Assembly (NCBI RefSeq): GCF_020035535.1 | Contig: NZ_CP083349.1 | Location: 3,932,001 to 3,996,000 of the forward strand | Source of the DNA: Ensifer adhaerens | GTDB lineage: Bacteria; Pseudomonadota; Alphaproteobacteria; Rhizobiales; Rhizobiaceae | Direction of reading: 5' to 3' | DNA length: 64,000 nucleotides | Shown here: in pieces, positions 48,658 to 57,806 of the stretch | Numbering within the stretch: position 1 is the first letter of the stretch | Layout: each line of letters begins with the position of its first letter | Translations under genes and position numbers: made by a program | The notes under the pieces: generated by a model | The model's database searches: none | The model's input: the letters and a program-made list of their open reading frames with translations, nothing else | What the model was told of the DNA's origin: nothing

Positions 48658-48797
48658 GCTTCGAGCCGTAGCATTGCACGACTGTCGTAGTCGTTGATCT
48701 CGTCAACGCTTCAGCGCCAGGATTGCGACCAAACCCGCTTTGGCCGTCACCAGAATTCAGGGCACGGCAAACCGTATGCACCTTTCCTGCTGCCGCT

Positions 48798-49220
48798 TTA
48801 ATAGGCTTCGGTCTTCGATCGACTGATGTAAAAACCGTGGCCGTCACTGCGCGTGCAGCTGAGCCCGGTTTTGCTGGACCGACAGCTAAACGGCCCCTTC
48901 TTCCAGCTGTTGCCGTAGCTCAGGATATGTGAGCCGTCGCAGCATGCTGTGTCGCCGGCATTTTGGAAGCGTCGGGCCTTGCCCGCCTTTCCCAGAATGA
49001 ACCTCTGATAGGTCGGTTCGATGCGGTCACAGCCAAGTTCCGGACCGCCGTCCTCCGGGACATAAACATCGGAGCCACCGGCTGGCGTGTATTGGCAGCC
49101 GATGTTGCCGGTCGGCATGTTGAAATAGATCAGACCGCCATCGGCGGGGAAGGTCTGCTCTGTCGCATTCCCGTCGAATGCGACAAGCGCGGCAACCGCG
49201 AATACAAGCAAGCGCACCAT
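48798..49220 (-). CDS. Secreted DUF6636-type protein
   Basis: 140 aa with a signal peptide (cleaved near NATEQ, ~20). The mature part is cysteine-rich (six Cys) and matches the DUF6636 pattern: MPTGNIGCQY, LSYGNSWKKGPFSCRSS, GLSC and GHGFYISRS. It is probably a small disulfide-bonded periplasmic protein. Function unknown. Divergent from the ArsR gene at 49409. Confidence 0.82.
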   Translation of the reverse strand: MVRLLVFAVAALVAFDGNATEQTFPADGGLIYFNMPTGNIGCQYTPAGGSDVYVPEDGGPELGCDRIEPTYQRFILGKAGKARRFQNAGDTACCDGSHILSYGNSWKKGPFSCRSSKTGLSCTRSDGHGFYISRSKTEAY

Positions 49221-49379
49221 CGAGCTTTGGCCCCCGACCTTTGTCCAACCCGCAAGGTGCAGCAAGTAAAACACATCAGCAGGATTGGGGAAATGATCGC
49301 GTCTCTCTACCTGCGGTCGCCGGCACGGCGCCGTGTGGCAACAGGCTCCATGCGTCGAATTTAATAGTTATCCATTGCG

Positions 49380-49404
49380 CTAAGTGTTTCTCCATGATAC
49401 TTAG
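49380..49404. promoter_or_regulatory. Operator of the second ArsR-SRPBCC module
   Basis: CTAAGT (49380-49385) and ACTTAG (49399-49404) form a dyad 4 bp before the preferred ArsR start. Half-sites differ from those at 43738. Confidence 0.5.
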
Positions 49405-49408
49405 CCTT

Positions 49409-49741
49409 ATGGAACAGTATTCAGACCGATTGGACGTGATCTTTCAGGCGCTCGCCGATCCGACCCGGCGCGCCGTGCTGGCGCGGCTTGGCGGCGGCCC
49501 GGCAAGCATCAGCGATCTCGCCAGACCCTTCGAGATGGCGCTGCCATCCTTCATGAAGCACATCCATTACCTGGAAGACAGCGGCCTGATCCGCACGCAC
49601 AAGCAGGGCCGCGTGCGCACCTGCGCCATTGAGAAGGCGCAGTTCGCCGTGGTCGAGACCTGGCTTTCGGCGCAGCGCGCGCTCTGGGAAGGCCGTGCCG
49701 ACCGGCTGGAAAAATTCGTCACCGAACACGAGGAGGAATGA
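49409..49741 (+). CDS. ArsR-family regulator
   Basis: 110 aa from ATG 49409 (MEQYSDRLDVIF). An in-frame ATG at 49394 lies inside the operator dyad and is less likely. The winged helix is ALADPTRRAVLARLGGGPASISDLARPFEMALPSFMKHIHYLEDSGL in segments. It sits 1 bp from the SRPBCC gene and probably controls it together with the reductase gene that follows. Confidence 0.92.
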   Translation: MEQYSDRLDVIFQALADPTRRAVLARLGGGPASISDLARPFEMALPSFMKHIHYLEDSGLIRTHKQGRVRTCAIEKAQFAVVETWLSAQRALWEGRADRLEKFVTEHEEE

Positions 49742-49742
49742 C

Positions 49743-50219
49743 ATGACCCGCACTCCAGATCCTGAACTCGACCTGACGATGGCGCGCGTCATCAAGGCGC
49801 CGCGCGCGACCGTCTGGCGCGCCTGGACCGATCGGACCCGGCTTGAGCAATGGTGGGTGCCGGCGCCCGCCATATGCAAGGTGATCGACATGGATCTGAA
49901 GCCGGGCGGCAGTTTCGTCACCCGGATCAGCGAAGACGGCGGCGATTTCGTGCCGCACATCAATGCCTGCTTCCTCGCGGTCGACGAACTCTCGCGCATC
50001 GTTTTCACGGACACGCTGCTTGCCGGCTGGCGCCCGGCGGAAAACGCCTTCATGACGGCAATCATCACGCTCAGCGATCATCCGGCCGGCACCGAATATG
50101 CCGCCCATGTGATGCACCGGAACGGCGCGGACCGGAAGATGCACGAGGAGATGGGTTTCCACGACGGCTGGGGAACGGTGGCCGAGCAATTGGCCCGCTT
50201 CGTCGAGCAAACCCACTGA
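49743..50219 (+). CDS. SRPBCC / AHSA1-family protein
   Basis: 158 aa, full-length AHSA1-like fold (ARVIKAPRATVWRAWTDRTRLEQWWVP, ending GWGTVAEQLARFVE). A GAGGA site precedes the ATG. It is paired with the ArsR gene; ligand unknown. Confidence 0.92.
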   Translation: MTRTPDPELDLTMARVIKAPRATVWRAWTDRTRLEQWWVPAPAICKVIDMDLKPGGSFVTRISEDGGDFVPHINACFLAVDELSRIVFTDTLLAGWRPAENAFMTAIITLSDHPAGTEYAAHVMHRNGADRKMHEEMGFHDGWGTVAEQLARFVEQTH

Positions 50220-50231
50220 GGAGGCGACGAC

Positions 50232-50855
50232 ATGCGCAATATCGTCCTGCAGATGATGACGACGCTCAATGGTCGTCTGGACGATCCGCTTGCCTGGATG
50301 GGCACGGTCGTTGACGAGCAGTACCGGGCGATCGACCGGCTCTACGCCGGCTACGATACGGTTCTCGTCGGTCGCACCACCTACGAGGAGATGGTTGGCT
50401 ACTGGCCCAGCGCGCTGAACGACGAGGCGGGCGGCGAGACGAACCGCGCGATGGCCAAGCGCATGCACGACTACCGCAAGATCGTGTTCTCCCGCACCGG
50501 CGAGCGGCCGATCAGCCCATGGCACAATGCCGAGCGGGTCGTGGCTGCCGATGATGAGGCGCTTTCGCGCTATCTCACGAATCTCAAGGCTGAGCCCGGC
50601 GGCGATATCCATCTCTCGGGTGGAGCCAGCCTGGCGCAGACGGTCATCGGCCTCGGACTGGTCGATCGTTACCACTTCTTCGTCTATCCGGTCGTCTCGC
50701 CGGGTAAACCGTGGTTCGCCCGGCTGAGGGACAAGAACGAACTGCAGCTGATCGGCAGCGAAAACTACGACAACGGCGTCGTCGGCCTTCACTATGCGAC
50801 AGTGTGCGACGCGAAGTCTGAACGGCCGAAGAGCTTCTCAGAGCTTATTGCCTGA
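50232..50855 (+). CDS. Dihydrofolate reductase-like (RibD C-terminal domain) protein
   Basis: 207 aa. The N-terminal MRNIVLQMMTTLNGRLD, DTVLVGRTTYEEMVGYWP and HLSGGASLAQTVIGLGLVDRYHFFVYPVV are characteristic of the RibD_C/YyaP family of NADPH-dependent reductases. It follows the SRPBCC gene by 12 bp, so it is the third gene of the ArsR operon. Substrate unknown. Confidence 0.92.
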   Translation: MRNIVLQMMTTLNGRLDDPLAWMGTVVDEQYRAIDRLYAGYDTVLVGRTTYEEMVGYWPSALNDEAGGETNRAMAKRMHDYRKIVFSRTGERPISPWHNAERVVAADDEALSRYLTNLKAEPGGDIHLSGGASLAQTVIGLGLVDRYHFFVYPVVSPGKPWFARLRDKNELQLIGSENYDNGVVGLHYATVCDAKSERPKSFSELIA

Positions 50856-50856
50856 A

Positions 50857-50900
50857 GCAACTCCAGGAAAAGTGCGAAGCGGTTTTCCGTGCGGAGTTGC
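50857..50900. repeat. REP-like palindromic repeat, copy 1
   Basis: Ends GCAACTCC and GGAGTTGC are perfect complements; inside, GGAAAA pairs with TTTTCC around a GTGCGAAGCGG core. It shares a 20-bp core with copy 2 and lies directly after the reductase gene. Confidence 0.75.
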
Positions 50901-50916
50901 GTTGGTTCAATGAGCC

Positions 50917-50953
50917 AATTCCAGGAAAAGTGCGAAGCGGTTTTTCCGTCCGT
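50917..50953. repeat. REP-like palindromic repeat, copy 2
   Basis: Same orientation and core (CCAGGAAAAGTGCGAAGCGG, 50921-50940) as copy 1, but with one extra T and a degenerate right arm. Confidence 0.7.
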
Positions 50954-50972
50954 GATGCCGTGGTCACCGCAA

Positions 50973-51902
50973 TCAGTCTCCGCTTTGTAGAGCGGTGAGC
51001 AGCCGATCGTAGGTCGGAGCCAGCCGCCGGAGTGTTTCGGCCGCTTCCGTATCCCTGCGCAGAACCAGCGGGTACTGCAGGGCGCCGATGAGCTGTGCCT
51101 GTTCGCCCGCGATCGCCGCGGACCTGGGAAGGCCTGCGCGTTTGAGGCAGGTTGCCGCGTCTGCCGCGCGGCGGGCACCGACGCGAACGGCGAAGTGGAC
51201 GAAATGGGCGCGCAGACCCTGGTCACAACCATCTTGGATGCGCGCCGCCAGCGCCTCGGCCGCCTTGGCGTTGCCGAGGCTATCAGGCGGCATCGGCCGG
51301 TCCGTCACCATCGACAGCCAGTGGATTGCAGCCGGTAGCGAGGCCCGGATCGCTTCCACCTCCGAAACCTCTGCCACGCGCGAGAAACCGGAACGCATCG
51401 TGAAGGAATCGCCGTAGGTGAGCGTCTTTGCGCTCCAGGCCGCCATGAAGTCGCGGATGGGCAGCGAGGCGTAGGGGTAGCCCTGCGGGTCGTGCATCAG
51501 CACCCGCTCTTCGTCGAGCGCGAGGACCACGACATAATGGTCGGCCTCGATCGGCCCGGTCATGCCGGGCTGGTGGCGGAGATGACCCATTTCCACCGGC
51601 CCGACCCAGACGGGACCGTCCTTCAGCGCCGAGCGGAGACGCGAAAGCGCGTCCTCGGCATCGTCGCCCCTGCTGACCTCCGAGGTCCAGCCGAGCGCGG
51701 CAAGTGCGCCGTCGAATCCGGCTTCCGGATCCCAGCCATAGGGATCGAAGAACGGTAGCGAGCCGCCGATGAGCTGCATGCCGAACGGGCTGCTCGTGGC
51801 AAACTCGATGACGGTGGGCGAGGGCGCCGCCTCGCCGAACATCATGGCGAAGGAGTTGGCGTAGCAGTAGGGGCCGGAGCCGACATAGGGAACGTGCTGC
51901 AT
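50973..51902 (-). CDS. C39/BtrH-like papain-fold protein
   Basis: 309 aa. The N-terminal part has a possible cysteine nucleophile in GSGPYCYANSFAMM and a histidine in DHYVVVLALDEERVLMHDPQGYPYASLP, as in C39-like peptidases and BtrH N-terminal domains. The C-terminal ~130 residues are helical. No signal peptide. It may be a peptidase or acyltransferase; function unknown. It precedes the MerR gene's 3' side on the same strand. Confidence 0.7.
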   Translation of the reverse strand: MQHVPYVGSGPYCYANSFAMMFGEAAPSPTVIEFATSSPFGMQLIGGSLPFFDPYGWDPEAGFDGALAALGWTSEVSRGDDAEDALSRLRSALKDGPVWVGPVEMGHLRHQPGMTGPIEADHYVVVLALDEERVLMHDPQGYPYASLPIRDFMAAWSAKTLTYGDSFTMRSGFSRVAEVSEVEAIRASLPAAIHWLSMVTDRPMPPDSLGNAKAAEALAARIQDGCDQGLRAHFVHFAVRVGARRAADAATCLKRAGLPRSAAIAGEQAQLIGALQYPLVLRRDTEAAETLRRLAPTYDRLLTALQSGD

Positions 51903-52005
51903 CGGTTGGTTCCTTGGATTATTGGAGGTGCGAAGTGGCTTCCGGAATGGCTTCGATCAAGCAATTCCGGGGAAGGGGACGTGGTATTCCCTAAGGAATG
52001 GGTTT

Positions 52006-52812
52006 CTAGGGCTCGATGGGATAGGCGACGTCGAAGCGGGCGCCGTCGCTGCCGGGATAGATTTCGTAGGGGCTGCCGAAACAGTCGAGGTCGCTGCCTT
52101 GTTCGAACCAGGCCTCGATCGCGTCGTAGATACGAAGCACCGCCGGAAAGGTTTCGAACGTCTCGGGCACCGGCAGGAACGCCTCTCGCCCCGCCGGTTG
52201 AAGCCGGAGGCGCAGATCGCCTGACGGCTCGAGACTGCCGGCATAGCCGATCGCGACTTCGACGAGGCCCTTGCCGTCATGGTTCACGGGTTCATGGAAA
52301 TGCAGCGTCATCGGCCCGTCGTTGCTTTTGCCGCATTGCGCCAGATAGCTCCGGATCTCCGCTTCGGCGTTCTCCGTGAAAGCTTCAAGCGCGTCGACCG
52401 TCACATGGCCCTGCCGATAGATGATCTTCGAAGGGGCGACGTCGCGGAGGCGAACGGCCTCGATCAGCGCATCATCGCCACCGGTGGATTGCCTGACGAT
52501 CGCCTCTACCAGTTCGCTCTGCTCCTCGAGCCGTTTTGTCTGGACCTCCAGCCAGGCGCGCAGTTCGGTGAGGCGCACCTCGGGCTGAAGCTCGATCAGG
52601 CGCGCGATCCGGGCGATCGGCAGACCCAGTTGCCGCAGCCTCGCGATCAACCGGGCGCGACCCGCCTGCGCGGCGGCGTAGTAGCGATAGCCGGTTACCG
52701 GATCGACATGGGCGGGTACGAGCAGGCCCTGCTCGGCATAGAGTCGCAATGCTTTCGGCGACAGTCTTGTGGCCGCGCCGAATCGGCCGGGGAGGAAATA
52801 GGAATCGGTCAT
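52006..52812 (-). CDS. MerR-family regulator with GyrI-like effector domain
   Basis: 268 aa. An N-terminal MerR HTH (FGAATRLSPKALRLYAEQGLLVP...GYRYY), a coiled coil (~85-115) and a GyrI/BmrR-like C-terminal ligand domain. The ATG at 52812 is preferred; a promoter overlaps the longer frame. BmrR-type proteins bind hydrophobic drugs and activate efflux genes, and a phenicol-type exporter lies upstream. Confidence 0.9.
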   Translation of the reverse strand: MTDSYFLPGRFGAATRLSPKALRLYAEQGLLVPAHVDPVTGYRYYAAAQAGRARLIARLRQLGLPIARIARLIELQPEVRLTELRAWLEVQTKRLEEQSELVEAIVRQSTGGDDALIEAVRLRDVAPSKIIYRQGHVTVDALEAFTENAEAEIRSYLAQCGKSNDGPMTLHFHEPVNHDGKGLVEVAIGYAGSLEPSGDLRLRLQPAGREAFLPVPETFETFPAVLRIYDAIEAWFEQGSDLDCFGSPYEIYPGSDGARFDVAYPIEP

Positions 52813-52819
52813 GGGGACA

Positions 52820-52850
52820 AGTTTGGGGCCTGCCCCAGGGGCGAGGTCAA
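52820..52850 (-). promoter_or_regulatory. MerR-type promoter giving a nearly leaderless mRNA
   Basis: TTGACC (52850-52845), a 19-bp spacer containing the palindrome GCCCCTGGGGC, and CAAACT (52825-52820). Only 7 nt separate the -10 from the ATG, so transcription would start at or near the start codon. Autoregulation by the MerR protein is inferred. Confidence 0.6.
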
Positions 52851-52934
52851 GAGTCATCCTTTGGGCGTCACGGCCACCGCCAGATATGTCGGTGGAAAGC
52901 TCCCGGAGCAGGTGACCGCCCCGGGAGATCGGGC

Positions 52935-54131
52935 TTAGTGCCGTTCACGCCGGTTCAGGCACGCCATAGCGAACTGCGTGATCGTCGCCATCACCAGGCA
53001 GTAGCCGACAAGCGGCCAGGCCGTGTCGCCCCTGAGCAGCAGCACGGCGCCGGTGCCGACGAGGCCGACGATCAGGCTCTGGACGCAGAAGTAGAGTGCT
53101 ACGGCCGTGCCTGCGACCGCGTCGAAAGCCTTGAGCGCACCGTTTGCGCTTACCGAGGCACTCATGACGATGCCGACGGCGATCACCCACATGGGCAGCA
53201 CGAAGCTGACGAACGAAGGTGTGGCAAGGACCTCGCCGACCGCAAGCAGCAGCCCTCCGAGCATGATCAGGCCCATGCCGCGGGCAAGGCAGCCCGGGAT
53301 TCCGTAGCGCTCGACGAAGCCCTTGGCGAAGCGCGTGGTGATGATCATCACCACCGCGGCGGTCGCAAAGGCCAGGCTGAAGCCGAACTGCGAATAACCG
53401 GCGCGATCGATGAGCAGGCGTGGCGCGGTCGAGAAGAACACGAAGAACGCGCCCATCGCTGTGCTGAAGCCGAGCGTATAGGTCCAGAACGCACCACTCC
53501 TGAGAACCGGTGCGAAGCTGGGCATCACGTTGCTCGACTGCGCTGGCCGGGTTTCCGACCAGCGCAGCAAGGCCTGGCCGAGTGCGGCAAGACCGAGCAC
53601 GCCGAGCGTCAGGAAGATCGCCCGCCAGCCGAAGGTACCTGCTATCAGCGCGCCGGCAATCGGCCCGAGCGCCGGCACGAACGAGAGCATGGCGCTGAAG
53701 AGGCCATAGATGGTCACGCCCTCCGGGCGTGCGCCATAGACGTCACGTACCGTCGCGAAGGTCGCGACCAGTGCGGCCGAGGCGCCCGCCGCTTGCACCA
53801 GCCGGAGTGCCACGAAGGCCGGCGCCGAACTCGTGGCTGCAAGCCCTAGCGACGAAAGCGCAAACAGCGTAGCGCCACCGAGAAGCACTGGACGTCGACC
53901 GAAGCGATCAGAGAGCGGGCCGACGAGGATCTGTCCGACGCCGAGCAGCAGCATGTAGAGGCTGAGTGTCAGCTGGACGATCGCCGGTGACGTGCCGAGG
54001 ATACCGGGCATTTCCGGCACGACAGGCAGATAGATGTCCATGGCGAGCGACGCCAGGATATCGAAAGGCGCCATCAGCAGCAGGGCTGCCGGTAGCGAAT
54101 AGGACCAGGTGGGTGAGTTATGATCGGGCAT
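52935..54131 (-). CDS. FloR/CmlA-type phenicol exporter (MFS, 12 TM)
   Basis: 398 aa, twelve helices. The N-terminus (SLPAALLLMAPFDILASL, then MDIYLPVVPEMPGIL) and GPLSDRFGRRPVLL match, from memory, the FloR/CmlA family of chloramphenicol/florfenicol exporters very closely; further matches are FATVRDVYGARPEG and FFVFFSTAPR. It would expel phenicols by proton antiport. Nothing mobile surrounds it, so it looks like a resident chromosomal homologue. The start is at 54131; the ribosome site is weak. Confidence 0.88.
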   Translation of the reverse strand: MPDHNSPTWSYSLPAALLLMAPFDILASLAMDIYLPVVPEMPGILGTSPAIVQLTLSLYMLLLGVGQILVGPLSDRFGRRPVLLGGATLFALSSLGLAATSSAPAFVALRLVQAAGASAALVATFATVRDVYGARPEGVTIYGLFSAMLSFVPALGPIAGALIAGTFGWRAIFLTLGVLGLAALGQALLRWSETRPAQSSNVMPSFAPVLRSGAFWTYTLGFSTAMGAFFVFFSTAPRLLIDRAGYSQFGFSLAFATAAVVMIITTRFAKGFVERYGIPGCLARGMGLIMLGGLLLAVGEVLATPSFVSFVLPMWVIAVGIVMSASVSANGALKAFDAVAGTAVALYFCVQSLIVGLVGTGAVLLLRGDTAWPLVGYCLVMATITQFAMACLNRRERH

Positions 54132-54384
54132 GATGAAACATCCGCACAAATGGGTAACATTCGGCGGCGATCTGCCACTTCATCAAATCTTGGGAGTGTG
54201 AGCCGACAGACGCCGCAACAACTTTTTCAAACCGTTGTTGCGGCTTACCTGGTTGCTGACGCTTCGGTCCTCATGCGGTCAATCCAAAAAAAGAGTTCAT
54301 CGATCAAACGTCGGCGTGCTTAGCATCTGGGCCAGGTTTCAACAACCCGGGCGCGCGTTGCTCGCAGACCCTGGATCTCGGTCG
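54132..54384. other. Intergenic region between the exporter and the nucleotidyltransferase remnant
   Basis: No supported gene; it should contain the leftward exporter promoter. Confidence 0.4.
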
Positions 54385-55203
54385 TCAAGCCCGAGCACCT
54401 TCGGCGAAGCTGAGCACCGTTTCTTGAAAGAATGTTTCCACATCTCCGTAGGCTTCCGGCGGGGCATGTATGCGACCACCGCCAAATGCGTCCTGCGCCA
54501 GCAGGAACTCGTTGTCGATGAAGTCGAGAATAGGGCGTGGAACAGCGGCAAAGCCCAGTTCTCGACTGGATGCTTTGCGCAACAGAAGTTCATCCACGAT
54601 CGCCCTGATTTGGGGTGGCAGGTCGATTTCGGCCATGAGGGTCGGAAAATGCATGGGAGGCACGGCCAGATCGGGATGGCCGCGCAGCCATCTCAACGCA
54701 GCCGCATGCCGTAGCGCATACGTTCTGGGTGTCGCCAAAATAGGTTTTGCGCTGGCGTTCGCCCAGGTGAAGGTAGTGGCGCCCGATCAAGTCCCTGCTC
54801 GCATAGAGATGGGCCAACTCCAGAAAGCGGGTGCGAAGGATGCTGAGCCGCAATAGACGATTGGGGATGTCAGCCATTCGAGGATCACGGCATTGCCCTT
54901 GAGCATCAGTTTCAGCGCTTTGCCGAGGTCCCATCCGTTGACGTCGAAAACGCCTTCGAGCGGCGTTTCGATAACGTCCCGCTTGACCCAGGGAGACAGG
55001 TAATCTTCCAGCCGGCGCACGAAGATGAAGCGGCAGTCATAGTCGCTGTCCGGGGAGGGGAAGCCCCATGCGCGGCTGCCGCTTTCGATGGCGATCGGGA
55101 TTACGACGTGGTTCTGCGCTCGGATCGCCTCAAGCCTCCGATCGATGTTCGCCACGACGTCCAGCGCCATGTTCGGCGCAATAGCCCTCAGTCCCATTTC
55201 CAA
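54385..55203 (-). pseudogene. RlaP/YcgL-type nucleotidyltransferase, two frameshifts
   Basis: Three overlapping reverse-strand frames give successive parts of one protein. Frame 1 (55203 to ~54845) has the catalytic ESGSRAWGFPSPDSDYD and DVNGWDLGKALKLMLKGN. Frame 2 (~54850-54755) continues FLELAHLYASRDLIGRHYLHL. Frame 3 (~54745-54385) has TYALRHAAALRWLRG...VPPMHF. The shifts fall near 54850 and 54745. Either the gene is inactivated or the assembly has two indels. Confidence 0.82.
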
Positions 55204-55324
55204 CTTCCATCCGAATCGATCGAAACATGTGTTCGTGCATGGATCGATAGCGTTTCGCCCGGGAGTTGTCCTGGAGAATTTGGCCTAGGAGATGTGGCCC
55301 AGAAAATGTGGATAGGGGCTTGGT

Positions 55325-55597
55325 TCAGTCTGCCGCGTCTGGCTTCGTGGTCAATCGGTTCTCGACGCTCGCGACGCCGACGACGAGTGCCGCCGCATCG
55401 CCGGCGCAGGAGATGTCCGCTTCGCTTGCAACCTCGCCGGAAAGCACCACGATCTCGCCGAGCGCCATCACCGAGACCGCGCTGGTATCGATCATCGTCG
55501 CATAGCCGATAAAGCGCAGCACCTTGGCGGCGAGCGCGTCATCCCTCAGATGCGGGTCATCGTCCCGGTGGGCATATATGGGTCTTTCTGGCGGCAT
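55325..55597 (-). CDS. BON-domain protein
   Basis: 90 aa from an ATG with a GAGG site. VMALGEIVVLSGEVASEADISCAGDAAALVVGVASVENRL is one BON repeat. No signal peptide, so unlike most BON proteins it may be cytoplasmic. Probably stress-related or membrane-associated. Confidence 0.83.
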   Translation of the reverse strand: MPPERPIYAHRDDDPHLRDDALAAKVLRFIGYATMIDTSAVSVMALGEIVVLSGEVASEADISCAGDAAALVVGVASVENRLTTKPDAAD

Positions 55598-55838
55598 GGT
55601 CCGTTCCTCACGCTCTTCCGAACGCCTGCAACCGACGAAGGTTCCCTTGGTGTTGGGGCCGCACATGCGCTTGCGGCCCGGGTGCGAAGGCGGTTATTGC
55701 TGGTGCGACCATCCAGGAGCGGGATGAGGAAAGTGCCTGCGGTCCTCCGCCCGCATCTCGCTCTACCTCATGAGAAGCGATCACGTTCGGTGATTTCGGG
55801 GCGACACGCCGCAAATCATTGTGATCCAGGGCCCGTGC

Positions 55839-56783
55839 ATGTCCGATATCTTCCAGAACGTCCTGCCTATCTTCATACTGATCCTTGCCGGCTGGCTCCT
55901 GGTTCGCTCAGGCTATCTGAAACCGGCAGTCGGTGAAGCGCTCGGGGACTTCGTCTTTCGCGTCGCCGTTCCCATTCTGCTGTTTCGCACCATTGCCGAA
56001 GCGGATTTCAAGGACGGGTCGCCCTGGCCGCTCTGGGTCGCCTATTTCTCCGGCGTCGCCGTCACCTGGACAGTCGGGCATCTGGCGGCAACGCTCGTTT
56101 TCGGCCGCGATGCACGCATGGGGGTTCTCGCCGGCGTCTCCTCGGCTTTCGCCAACACCGTGTTCATCGGCTTGCCGCTGGTGTCGCGCATCGTTGGCGA
56201 AGAGGGCATCGTGGCGATTTCGATCCTGCTCTCTGTGCACCTGCCGGTCATGATGATTGCGGGCACGCTGCTGATGGAACGGGCCGAACGGCGCGCGAGC
56301 GGAAAGCCGGGGCAAAGCCCGCTGCAGCTTCTGGCCGGCGTCGGCCGCAACCTGGTCCGCAATCCGCTGGTCATCGGGCTTGCCTGCGGTGCCGCGTTTC
56401 ACCTCATCGGTCAACCGCTCGGCGGCCCGGTGAAAACCGTCGTCGACCAGCTCGCCTCCATGGCTGCGCCCGCAGCGCTGATCTCGATCGGCATGGCGCT
56501 CGACAAATACGGCCTCGCCGGCAATCTCGGCCTGGCGTCGTTTACCAGCGTGCTGAAGCTCCTGGTCATGCCCGCGGTCGTGTTCACGAGCTGCCATCTG
56601 CTCGGCCTCAACGACAACTGGACGACGGCGCTGGTGCTGACATCGGCGGTGCCAACCGGCGTCAACGCCTGGCTGATCGCCAACCATTTCAACGTCGGCC
56701 ACGCACTCGCTTCCTCGACCATCACGTTGACGACCGCGCTCGGCGTCATCAGCGTTTCGGTCTGGGCCTATATTCTGATGTGA
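55839..56783 (+). CDS. AEC-family transporter
   Basis: 314 aa, ten helices in two halves. MSDIFQNVLPIFILILAGW and the Asn/Pro-containing centre (FANTVFIGLPL, VPTGVNAWLIANHF) are typical of auxin-efflux-carrier-like permeases. Likely a carboxylate or amino-acid-derivative transporter; substrate unknown. Confidence 0.92.
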   Translation: MSDIFQNVLPIFILILAGWLLVRSGYLKPAVGEALGDFVFRVAVPILLFRTIAEADFKDGSPWPLWVAYFSGVAVTWTVGHLAATLVFGRDARMGVLAGVSSAFANTVFIGLPLVSRIVGEEGIVAISILLSVHLPVMMIAGTLLMERAERRASGKPGQSPLQLLAGVGRNLVRNPLVIGLACGAAFHLIGQPLGGPVKTVVDQLASMAAPAALISIGMALDKYGLAGNLGLASFTSVLKLLVMPAVVFTSCHLLGLNDNWTTALVLTSAVPTGVNAWLIANHFNVGHALASSTITLTTALGVISVSVWAYILM

Positions 56784-56892
56784 CTGCTCCTGAATGTCCG
56801 GAAAGAGTTTCGTCGGGAGGAGCGAAATCCCTCTGGCGATTCGGCCGGATGGGTGGTGCCCGGATGCGCGGTGCAATGTGCCCTGGAAACGC

Positions 56893-56917
56893 AAAAAGGC
56901 CCGGCGCGAGCCGGGCC
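56893..56917 (-). terminator. Rho-independent terminator after cycM
   Basis: On the reverse strand GGCCCGGC and GCCGGGCC pair around a 4-nt loop, followed by five T residues. It also faces the convergent AEC gene. Confidence 0.85.
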
Positions 56918-56948
56918 CTTTCGAATGGGTTGGTTCCAACCGCTAAGC

Positions 56949-57650
56949 TTATTGTGCCGGTGCCGGCTGGCCTTCGGCAGGCTTGGATTCCGTGGCCGGC
57001 GCAGCCTGGCCTTCAGCCGGCTTGGTTTCGGTCGCCGGAGCTTCGGCCGGAGCTGCGCCTTCGGTGCCAGCAGCCGGTGCAGCTTCCGCCGCGCCGCCAG
57101 CCGCATCCGGCAGCGGAGCCGGCGAATCTGCCTGCCCGCGCAGCCAGGCGATCAGGTTGGCGCGTTCGTCGGGCTTCTTGACGCCGGCAAAGCCCATGGC
57201 AGTGCCCGGAACGTGCTTCTTCGGCGCTTCGATGAAGAAGCTCAGGTGATCGTAGTCCCAGACGACCTTGCTGCCTTCGGAGAAGGTCTTCATGCCTGCC
57301 GAATAGCTGAAGCCTTCATGCGAGGCGATCGGACGGTTGACGAGGCCCCAGAGGTTCGGACCGACTTTGTTTGCGCCGCCCTTGTCGGCGGTGTGACAGC
57401 TTGCGCACTTCTTGAACACGGTTTCACCGGCAGAAGCGTCGGCCTTGAGGAGCAGCGGCTTGATGTCGACTTCTGCTTCTTCCTTGCCACCGGCCCCAGC
57501 TTCAGCCGTGCCTTCTTCGGCGACGATCGTGAAGCCTTCCTTCTCGGGAGCCTCGGAATGGAAAATGCCTTCTGACGCAATGGACACGGACATCAGAACG
57601 AAGACCGTCCCCAGAAAGGCACCCACGCCCATGTTCACATATGAATTCAT
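56949..57650 (-). CDS. cycM: Membrane-anchored c-type cytochrome (CycM)
   Basis: 233 aa. An uncleaved N-terminal anchor (~5-30) holds a periplasmic cytochrome c domain with the haem motif CASCH and axial Met in PGTAMGFAG. The last ~50 residues are a low-complexity Ala/Pro/Glu tail with two PAEGQ repeats. CycM carries electrons to terminal oxidase in rhizobia. The start at 57650 (MNSYVNMGV) directly precedes the anchor. It is divergent from kdsB, 156 bp away. Confidence 0.94.
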   Translation of the reverse strand: MNSYVNMGVGAFLGTVFVLMSVSIASEGIFHSEAPEKEGFTIVAEEGTAEAGAGGKEEAEVDIKPLLLKADASAGETVFKKCASCHTADKGGANKVGPNLWGLVNRPIASHEGFSYSAGMKTFSEGSKVVWDYDHLSFFIEAPKKHVPGTAMGFAGVKKPDERANLIAWLRGQADSPAPLPDAAGGAAEAAPAAGTEGAAPAEAPATETKPAEGQAAPATESKPAEGQPAPAQ

Positions 57651-57806
57651 CTGCAAACGCTCCCTTTGCCACCGGCGCAAACAAAAACCCGGCCTATCTT
57701 GAAATCGCGCGGAACCTATGTCTTTTGGCTCTGCGTTGCAACAGTGATTATCGGCCCCGAACTGAGACTTATTGACACTTTCGGCGGGGTTTTTGAAAGC
57801 AAGATC

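Noticed and set aside
43484..55700. Possible genomic island integrated at tRNA-Ser
   Set aside because: Genes after the tRNA look accessory, but no integrase and no repeated copy of the tRNA 3' end were seen.
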